Source: Pempheris klunzingeri
Lineage: Eukaryota; Chordata; Actinopteri; Acropomatiformes; Pempheridae
NCBI RefSeq assembly: GCF_042242105.1
Contig: NC_092013.1
Span: 12,951,618 to 13,015,617, forward strand
Length of the DNA: 64,000 nucleotides
Reading direction: 5' to 3'
This document shows positions 50,601 to 61,664 of the stretch, piece after piece. Under the pieces are notes generated by a model that made no database searches, was not told where the DNA came from, and was given only the letters and a program-made list of their open reading frames with translations. Positions within the stretch are counted from its first letter, which is position 1. Every line of letters starts with the position of its first letter. The translations under genes and the position numbers were made by a program.

Positions 50601-53600
50601 TGCGACATATTCAAATTGTTGGTGAATGTTTGGTATTTTTGCTTGAAAAATTAAACAAACGATTATCTGAATCTAAATTGTAGATAAATACACTAATTGA
50701 ATAATTACCTGAGCAGTTTTCTGCTATAGTTGTTTTAATACTGTTTAGAGATTCTCATGCTGTGGTGTTTTACTCACCAGCAGACTCTCATTAACTAAAA
50801 CTATTCCCTAATTTCAAGACGCTGATTAAATTACCCAAACCTGGGAGTTGTGAGGCCCAAGGCCCAAGCACACCAGACTGAGAATTTCCCCCTACAGTGC
50901 TATAAATCATGGCCTGTGGCCCCCCAGACTGACAGACCATACTCAAATCAGCTTTCCCTCATACAGTCTTTAAAGGAGACCCCTCCTTTCATCTTTAATT
51001 TGTCTTGTCAGCAACTGTTAGTTGGGAAATGAGGCCTGAGCTCTTCCTGGTTCGGTTTTAGCCTCTAGCTGATACAATTGCGTAATGGAGCCTCTTCACT
51101 GCACACAGGATTGGGAAAGGATGAAAGCATTTGCTATGCCTGCCCCGGCACCTCTAAGCTTAAAAAGCAGTGGTGCTGAAACGCAGGGTGAAGCTTGACT
51201 GCACTCGTGTGGTTTGGAATCTGGACAATGATTATTAAGAGGAAAAAATGGGGCTAGTTTGCCCCTGACTGAGATGTCTTCTGAAGTGCTTATGATTCTG
51301 TAAAAATTTATTTTCTTATAAAAAATCTGGCAAGGATGAATATTTTTAATCTATCTCCAGCATCTTTACAGATTAACTTGTTTTAAAAATCTTTCTTTAA
51401 ACAAGTAGTAGTTGATTTTTGGCCAATTTGGGACAGTGCGACAAGCTGTAAACAACAGTAACATATTATCACCTTCTAAAGATAATGTGCTTAGTCTGTT
51501 ACAACAATTGTTTGTTTAAACAAACTGCAGAAACTTAGCAACATTAACTGTTATTGAGAGTTTTGCAGGTGAACTGGTGAATGTAAGTGCAACATTCACT
51601 CTCCTTTTAGCTCTGTTTTGGTCTCTACCAACTCCTGAAGGCAATATCAGGCTCTTTACCTGCTGAATGCTCCACTATGTCTGCCAGCTAGCTAACTTTG
51701 CCTCTCTGCTGGGGTGGTGAGCATATTTACAGTGGCAAATGAAATGAATAAAAAAAGTAATGTAATAATAATCATTTTCCTCTCTGAGTGATCTTTTCAC
51801 AATATACAGTGTAATAATGTAATACAAAATAACTGATCGGGGCAGCTCTGAATGAGGTAGTTGATATTACTAGAAGTTGATTTAGATGTTAGAACTTGAG
51901 ATGGAGTTTTTCTTTACCACATGTGCACACGTGAGCACATTTCCTAATTAGCATTCCTTGCATGTCACTACACTCACACAAAAGAAGCCGTTTCTCACAC
52001 TGTGCACTTTTTTTAACACACAAATAAACACACATACAGACACATCGTCAGACACAGCAAGTCTAAATATAGACTAGCACAGATCCAGCCCTGTCCGCCC
52101 AGTCTTTGTTCTCTAGCAGAAACCACCCCTGGCCGTCTGCTGCTAATGTCCCAGTATTCACCTGGGAATCTGTCATCAGCTGTGCTGTTAACTACCTGCC
52201 TGCTTCTGCTCCATCACCTTTAACCTGCTGTCAGCTCGGCTAACACTGACACAGCGTCACCTTTATTTAGCTGCAGTGCTGCTGTCAGCTTCAGTAACAA
52301 AGAGCGAAACTTACCTTTTAGCCAGTCTTATTTTTTATGAGATTGCCTGTCCACCTGTATCGTGCCTGTGGGCCTTTGACAACAGTGACCTTTCAGTAGT
52401 AGTAGGCCCAATAAGACTGGGGTGCTGTGGGGCTCAGTAGGGGGTGGGTATTAGTTCACACAGACACTGACCTGCAGCTCTACTTCCTCCCACAGCCCGG
52501 ACTGTCTTTGCTTTTCACTACTGTCAAAAGAGAGATGGGAATAATGGAAGGAACTAGCCCCATCCCCCTTCACATTACATGCTTCAGAGTCACTCCTCTC
52601 ATGTTAGCCATTTTACAGACGAGCTGCAATCTGCACATAGTCACAATGACCAATATTATCTGCTGCTGCAGTATTCTGTTTCAGATATGAAGTATCTCTG
52701 AGGATTTTGCAGTCTTGAGAATTTGCCTGGATGTATGGATTTTGATCTGTAGGGTTTTTTGTGGGAGGGGGAGGCACACAGATGAGACAGTAAAAATGCA
52801 GTGTCAGACACAGGCAGGCTAACCTGCTGGATTTTCAGTGACAGTGCTTTTGGGATTGCACAGAGTCAGATGTCTCTGGCACCGCAGTCCAAAAGGGCCC
52901 AGAGCTCTGAATGTTTTGACAGGCAGCAACAGGGGGAAAGGAGCCGTTCAAGCACAGCTCAGGAAGGAGTGCAATCAGCATCAGTCAGTTAGGGATGTGG
53001 ATGAATCTGGTTTTCTATTATTGGACATGACAATGGAAAGAAAAAAGTCCTGCTTGTGAGACTTCCTACTGCAGGATGCTCACAACTGTTTAAGTGGTGA
53101 AGAACAGCACTGAGTACTACTGTGCTGCGAGTGCAGACATTCTGCTGCAGCTGGTGGCAAAGTCTGATTATGTGCTCTACTAAACAGGAACTCTGGGTTA
53201 TGTAGCAGGGTGGCTGTTTAGTGGCCAGCACTGGTAACACACTAGACCTCCTCCGTTTAAGATGCCATCTGGCTGATATCATTTCATAATGAGCACATCA
53301 GTGAATAGAATCAATTACAGGAATAGATAATGCAGGGAAAAAAAATCCACATCAGCAAAATATCTAGATTTAAGAAAGATTTCAACAATGAAAATCATTT
53401 GCTACTTCTTGCGTAACCAAGACCCCCATAATTCTTGAAATAGTACTTCTTTTTACATGTATTTTTTCATAGCCAGACCACTCTATCTGTGTCACCCTTT
53501 TCCCTCATCCACATACTGTGTGTTACTTGATCTCAGTCCGAGCTTTGCAGCGCCTCTTATTTGTGCCTCCCTCCCCTTCCTGTTAACGGCCGCACCATTA

Positions 53601-56600
53601 CTTCAACTCATTCTCTCTTAAAAAGGATTGCTGGAAGGGGCAGGGAATCAATATGGCAAAAAACCTGAAAGACGAGGCCTGTTAATGTAATAGGAGTGGG
53701 TGAAATACCATAAGGCGCAGAGAGGTCAGCTCTGGCGCACGTCCCAGCAGCAGGAGACTGGAGGAGTTTAGAGCACTGAATCGCAAACAAATCAGGTGCT
53801 CAGTTCGAGAGACCATTCAGCGATGTAGAGACGTTCTCTGCCTAGTGATACAATGAAAATTTAAACATCTTAAACAGGCGTTATTCATCATACATCTTTA
53901 CATCTGACATACTTATCTCACAAGATACATTCAATTATTAAAACCATTATTGTGAAAAACAGACCTACAATGTTACAGCCAATCCAGTTTTATCTATTGC
54001 AATGATTGGTCAAGATGAAAGACTGCATTTGCGCGCGTTGAAACTCGCACTGGTCTGCCGTTTCAAAGTTTGACAGAGATTAAATCTAAAAGACAGAGAG
54101 AACATTGATAGCTCATGAATTATAAAACGTGGGCTGCTAGAATATTTTTTACAGCCAGTTTTGTTGCTAACAAATTGTAAGTTATACTCCTTCTACAGTG
54201 CAGTCTGACACATTTTTATTTCAAATATTCACTTTGTCGTGCACCTACTAATAAAAGGAAAAACTGAAATATGTGCTTTATGAAACAATGGCGTCCCCCC
54301 TCCCCCCTTGCTTGTAAAATACAACACTTGAGTGTAAAACTCAAGGTTTTCACAATATAACAACACCCCGGTTAGACGAGATAGATTTTATGTTCCCCTG
54401 AAGACTTGTACAACACCGCTGTGTGGGAAAAGTTTGCGACTCCCCAGGTACAACTGTGCAGCAGATATGTCTCAATTAGGCGACTGTCCTCATAGATGAA
54501 ATGGGGGTGACTGGTGAGTCACAACATCACATTTGACAAGAATGACTCGTTTTGGCTCAGAGAACTAACTGAAGTGAAACATACAGGAGCAGAGAGCGAG
54601 AGAGAGACATCAGACCTCTCCTATTTCCTCCTTGTGTCAGCTAATATAAAACTCTCATTCATTATTGATGTGAGAGATCCATGGATTTCTCTGCTTTTCG
54701 TTACTCCAGGGCAAAAACTAGGCTAACATATGTCTGGCATCTTTGCCTTGAGCTCATATTGTCCAAAGACAGGCAGTTTTCAAACATTTTAAAGGAATGA
54801 CGTTACCAGGGTTTTGTCTGAATGCAAAACATTTGGCTCGTTCAAACCCAAGCATTTCCTTATCACTGTGAATGTATTTCATTGTCTTAATTTACCAATA
54901 TGACCTATATTTTTAATGCCCCTCTTTCAGTTCGATCTTTTCACAGAGGTGAATTTTCATTCTGCTGATTGAAATCAACCAGAAAAGGAAAAATTCCAAA
55001 CACTTGACTCTTCCAAAAAGGCCTCTCCACAAACAGTGGTCCATTCACGGTCTCTATGGTGATGGCAGCATGGTTCCTTTGAGAGAGTGATAAATTTCCT
55101 TTTGATTTTGATCTATTCATGCATGCTGCCACACCATGCTGCTATGATTGCAGCCCTTTAGGACAAACTGGAGCTCTAATTGGCCTTTTCATGCCGTGCT
55201 ATACCATGCGTCATCATTACCAATCTGCATGAGCACCTTTGGATTGCTTGGTCACATATGCTTCAACTTCCTTGGTAATTTGGTTTGGCTACAGACTGTA
55301 TAAAAAGAAGTGGATGCTGCCACTGTGATTTCACCCACTGGTTTATGGACTGCAGTTTTGAAGACTCAAGCTTCGCTATCTTGGTTTCGGCACCAGAAGT
55401 GATGTTCCATCTACATAGACCCTGATTGGTTCGGTTTCCCATGACCCATGACTGTGATCGGTCAGTCACAAGGTAGTCTCGCCCTGAAGCATACCCTGCT
55501 TTATCGTCTATTTTACTCCAAATGGGACTAAACTTTACAAAATGAACATCATGCTGTGTTGAGATACACTTGTAACTAATGATTGAGACCATATATTCAT
55601 TAGGAAAATGTTTACTGAGGTAATGAATCAACTGAGAAGTCATTTTCTCAGAGCCATCAATACATTTGGACGTCTTTTACGGATAAGGCACTTCCGCATT
55701 GGCTTCATTTTTTCAGACATGGAAGCCACATCCATTTCTATTAAGCAGTCTATTGGTCTAGCTTAGATATTTTACATTTTAAATAAAGTCTGTATACAGG
55801 TCCAAGGAAGTACTACAGAGTGACTAAAGTTTAAAGCCTTTTGTAGCTATAGAGGGAGCTGTGTAAAATCGGACAAATTACGTCAGATGGGGCTGAAGAC
55901 TACAAGTTGGAAAAGAACCTAAATGTTTGGAGTCATATTTAAGTGTGCTTTCCAGACCTGTGTAGCTCACTTTTCATCTCTGCTTGAGGCGAGTGGCTAC
56001 ATTAGCCATGTTGTTTGCCACTACTAGCACCACTCTTTTATCACAATCGGTGGAGTTGCATCGTGGGTAATCAAGGCAACAAGTTTTGATAAGAACGGTT
56101 AATACATGGAATATAAACGATGACGTCTCTAGTTCTGCTGTGTCGATTTTGATCATTTTTCTTTTTTTTAACTTTGTGTCTAAAATGGAACCGAGGATAT
56201 GTTCATAACAACGACTTCACTGACATACCTGTACTCAGTAATTAATCTGAACTGTCCAGATCCTCATTTCTGTGCATGACACAATGGGCTAGCTGTTATC
56301 TCAGTGTTCACTGGGTGAATGGTGAAGAAATATATTTATTTTATACATAACTTATAATGTTAAAAATATAACATAACAAACCTCCTAAATGTATCACTGC
56401 ATGTCATCAACAATATGTAAATAGCATGTGTGTGTTGTATTGAAGGATTTCTCATCTTTCATGGTAAGATAAATGATACTGGAAGACCGAGGTGACCTTT
56501 GACCTTGACTCCTGGCTGTATTTAAGTATTGCTGGGCTCTTAATGTGACTCCATTGACCTGTTCTTCTCCTTTTATCAATAGCTGGACAACCTGGATGAG

Positions 56601-59600
56601 CAGGCTGCACAGATCAGAAGAGAGCTGGATGGTCGTCTTCAGATGGCGGACCAGATTGCCAGGGTGAGTCAGACGCTGCGGGGGACTCGGATTGTTTTTA
56701 ATATGTTTTGTTATATAGTTAATATGTCACTAATATGGTGTAACTTGTGTAAACATCATCGTGGGAGCTTCCATCCACAAGAAATTATAGTATTTCAAAG
56801 CATGTATATTTACAAATTCACAAACTATATTTAATTTTTACTGAATCAGATGTCCATCATCTGAAAAAGAGACACCTACACTAATCCTCCTTTTATGCTT
56901 TTATCATCTTAAAAACTCCAAAATCAAGACTGTGATTGCTTGCTGAGTCTTTTCTGTTTTGTCAACAGGGCGGTAAGTTCCCCAAATTTGTGTCTAAAGA
57001 GATGGAGGCCATGTACATCGAGGAGCTCAAGTCTTCAGTGAATCAGCTGATGGCCAATCTGGAGAGCATGCCCGTGTCCAAGGGAGGGGAGTTCAAACTC
57101 CAGAAGCTGAAGCGGGGACACAATACCTCCATCATTGACATGGGCCAGGAGGATGAGAACACACTGTCCAAGTCTGACGTGGTTCTGTCCTTCACTTTGG
57201 AGGTAGAGTGCCTTAGCAATGAAGCTAGATATGACTGTATAATCAGATGTATGTGAGATATGTCTCAGGATTTCTGATGGGTGACATTATCCCATTAGAA
57301 TCTAAACTCAGTGCAAAACTACATCTGTCTAATCCAGAACTCATAAATCAGAGCTGTAGCTGACTACTTGTCTGCTCAAGACTAAGTATAGAAACAGACA
57401 GCAGACCTGTTCAGAGGGTTGAACAGACGCTATGCGAAGAACCGACTGACACACACACACATGCGCACAAACACACACGAAAAACCATTTCACCTGCTCC
57501 TTAACGGGAAACGTGACTCATCTCGTTATCAGCCTTTCTGCGATGAGCTATCGCCGCAGAACTGGGAGCAATCACACCTCATCCCTTATGATGCAGCGCT
57601 GTTACAGTACCAGGAACTGCACAAAGTGCAAAGAATATCACACTGTTTTTCTGTTCCTTCACACAAAAGTTGGCGCACCATTGTTGAATGTGAATGCTGA
57701 AATTATTTGCACAATGGTGGAAATTAGCTATCTGTGTGAGGTGGTAATTCCATAGAGCTCTGGTGAGGCCTCATTTTTCAAGTCTGTTTACTTTCCAAGT
57801 GGTTGGCTGCAGCAGCTGCCAGAAATCCCTCAGCAACAAACCGGGAAAATCTTTAGAGAATTTAGTTGGAATTAGATGCAATATAGAGCAAATCCTTTAG
57901 CTTTTTTTTTTTCATCCCTGTGAGATAACAACATGGAAAAATTAATTTGATGATGAATGATGTTCAGAGATATAAGTCCTGGATGATTTTGGAGAGTGAA
58001 TGTTTAGAATCTCCTTTAACTCATTCTTTCAATAGTCTGTATATACTACCATTTACATACACGTAAATGTATGTAAAGGACTGGACTGGACTGATAAACA
58101 ATATACATTAACAGTGACAGTCAAACAAAATATATTGGCAGGCATTCGTGGATTTGGTGGATGCTTTCATTCAAAGTGGATCCATTATCCTCACAGCACG
58201 TATTTCTGCCTTTGGTTGTCCCACTAGGAATTTACAATTACAATCTAATCGTTACCCATGGCAGAGTTAGTACTATGCTGTGTTCACTGAGCGATTAAAG
58301 ACTCTGTGTAAGATTTGATGTGGTAGATTATGCCTACAAGCAGTTTAAATGATAGAGCGCTGTACTTTTCAGGAAGGATGGCTATAATTTTCATAGACTG
58401 TTTCAATGGAAAATCTGCTAAAATCTACATTTTAGTAATATGAAGACACCAGCTACAAGTGTAAATAGTGATTGAGGCTGTGGATAGAAAACTTGAAGGA
58501 TTCTCCGCCTGCACATCTGCTGCTGGCTTTTTGCTATTTTGACCTCTTTAAAGAGATGAATCTCTCCTCGTCTACTACCTTCACTGAGTTCTCTGTGCCC
58601 CCCAGGTGGTGATCATGGAAGTGCAAGGGCTGAAGTCTCTGGCTCCCAACAGGATTGTCTACTGCACCATGGAGGTGGAGGGAGGCGAGAAACTCCAGAC
58701 CGACCAAGCAGAAGCATCCAAGCCAACGTAAGGGCCTGAGCATGCATGTGCACACATTCACACACGTTTTTCTCATTGATTTATATGAATGTAAACTACT
58801 GTCCATACCACATTGTTAGTAGACTTCACAGTCTACCACTGTTTAAACCTAAATTAATCATACAAATATAAGACTCAAATGCCTCAGCTGTCTAATTCTA
58901 ATTAAATCTAATGTCTAGATTGCTGATTGCTGCTATTTCTTAAGTTATCAAGTCTTCAGAGTATTGTGATTGTCCTCAGTGTGCAGGCAGAGCAACTTTT
59001 GACCTCGAGTGTACCAGAATATATTTTAGACATTTTCTAACATACCCTGCATAATGTCATTTTATCGGCAGCTACTGATCCCACTACTGGCAGTAACTTT
59101 CAGACTCTAGACAGAGAAACCTTTTTAATTATTTATTTCATCCAAAGGGAAAATGTCATTTCAGTCATTTTAATTATCATTCCAATACACTGTTCATTTC
59201 TGAACTTGTACTGTTGAGATCCTGCCCCATTCTTTTATTGATCCTTGGTGCCTCCTGTGAATTAATTTAGATGCCCTTAGAAAAATCCTGTCGTAATCCT
59301 GTCGTAATTAAACCTATGTTGCCAAACTCTGCCGCATCTCAGTGGGTTTTTGGTCACAGGAAGACATTTCCAATGCTCTTGCATGTTTTCTCCTACACGT
59401 CATTCCCTCTCGAAGGCACTTAGTATGTGAGACACTGTATTTAAAAAGAAATTGAACTGTGCAGCAGCAAAACCTAAATGTACTTCTTTTTTTAAAATGT
59501 GTCAGTTATTTGGTCCAGAACAGAAGAATCTGTTCTAGTCAGAATACACCTTCACCCAAACCTGCACTTGATGATATGTGGGTTTAATGAAAGTCATTAC

Positions 59601-61621
59601 GGACGATGATTCACAGTTGAACCCTAAAACCTTTGTCTCTGGGTGACATCAAGGTGACAATTCATCGTGTAATCCCACAGTATGTCAAGTATGAAATGAA
59701 ATGGCACAGTATGTAAATTTCCTTCCATCCTTTGAAAGTCCCAACCATTTGCATGCTACCAAAAATATTTTGCTACTTCATTTCTTGTTATGCTAGACCA
59801 CAACAATGGCGTCCTAATGAGGGCAAATATATCTTCTACACAACATATCTACCTTTTTCCCATTTAATTAGCCAGCATTGCACAGCACAAGATACAAGAG
59901 AAATTGTCCATGAAACATTCATGCAAATACGAGCTATTTTAGGACCCAAATGTCTTCCTCTGATCTCCTTAATTCAAGAGCCATTTTATGAAGAGAGTGT
60001 GCGAGAGCTGGAGGGACATGAATGAGGGAAGGGATTAGAGGAGAACAAGGCGAGGGTAGAGTGTGCATGTGTGTGTGTGTGTGTGTGTGTGGGTATGTAC
60101 ACACATGTACACAGAAAAAAAGCGCACACAAAACACATATATTAATTGCTAGTATTCGGTGACTAACATTTAACTTATTGTTATTGTGATTTTACACTTT
60201 AATCAATTGAATAAGAGGTTGATGTCATTAACGTTGCCATGAGAATTATTTTTCTGTTGTTATCTAGTAATTCTGCTGTTTATTTTTACATTGGGCTTGA
60301 GCACACACAGTGTATGTGTATCTGAAAGAGCTGTAGGAGCTCAGCACTGTCACATCCATCAATAGACCTTAGATTGATCCACAAGGTCACCTTCATGCCA
60401 GCACAATGCTTCCATCTGAAATCAACACAGCTCGCCACCAGTCAGCAGCTTCTCTGCTCTGCGCATGTTGGAAGTGCACCATCGTTATGTACTTTAAGTT
60501 GCAATTAATTATGAATGTTAGAAATGGTTACAAGGAAAACGTCTTTTCAGGGCTGGAAATCGACACCATGTCCTCCGTACCTCATTAGAGAGAGAGAGAT
60601 TTCAGGCATTCATATTATGTCGTTGAGGCTGCACAAGGCAGCATAACATAACATGTTGGCAGCCCCAGATGGCAGTGAGAGGGAACACAAGCCGATATAT
60701 GTTGTGTAACATGATTACAGCAAACTGCATTTTCCACGTGTTTTTTGTTTAATTTAATCCTTTGGGCTTGTGGAGGCATAGCTGATGATGAGGTTTAGTC
60801 ATTATTAGTAGTTTGTTCCTACAGGACATGATCACATTTTCTCAAGTCTGACTTAAATCGCTGTTGCTGCTTTAATCAGTCTGCTGAACATACTGACCAA
60901 TTGATTCTGTCTAAAAGCAATTTCAATGAAAGAGATGGGAGACAAAATCAGTCTTATATCCGTGTGAAAATTAAAGTTCAGCCAAAGCTAATATGAGGCT
61001 TAAATATTCTGTTGAAGACATACCGAGTGAGTTACCTGTGGCTGAACATCAGAAATAAGTTATACCTTGGATGAAGACGGTCGTCACTGTGATTTTTGTC
61101 CCCCATTACTTAAATTGAAATGGCTTGAACGTGGGGACGTAGGTCGAGTGGACTGGAGACTCTTAACTGCCTCCCAGTGTGAATATTAGCTCATTCCACG
61201 CAGTTGAACTCATTGAACTAAACCATATTTTGTTACATTTCGTTCGTTGCATTTGATTATAAATTTATATAATTTGCTTTCTTATTTTCTTTTTAGTGCA
61301 TTTTAATGCTATTATTATTATATTCTATGCATTTAGAAGCACCTCTCTGTTTAAATGAAGCTACACAAAAATAACTGTCTTGTTTTTGAGACACACATCT
61401 GTGATAAAGCTTAAAAAAATACACATTCGACACCAGTGGTTAACTTTAACCAGTCTGTAGCACATCCCTCCTGCTCTCTGTAGCAGACCCACAAAATAAT
61501 TCTGGCTGATAAATTGGGTGCTTGTTATATAAAAATCTTGCCAAGTGCAGCTTTAAAGATGTCTGGTATATAAATAGCTAGAGTGTATTTAGAACAAGTG
61601 ACAGTGAGACAGAGGAATGAA

Positions 61622-61664
<43 letters not shown>

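Larger units (their letters stand above)
45225..56582 (+). other. cadps: cadps intron 3 (11.4 kb)
   Basis: Contents: inverted repeat A at 45592-45895, BED-finger fragment at 47883-48212, TACGATAATT cluster at 48438-48490, a GC-richer block at about 49515-49590, a terminal-inverted-repeat candidate at 49896-50443, repeat A fragment at 50590-50715 and repeat D copy 2 at 55840-56165. No further cadps exon was recognised. About 50.9-55.8 kb shows nothing I can name. Confidence 0.65.
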
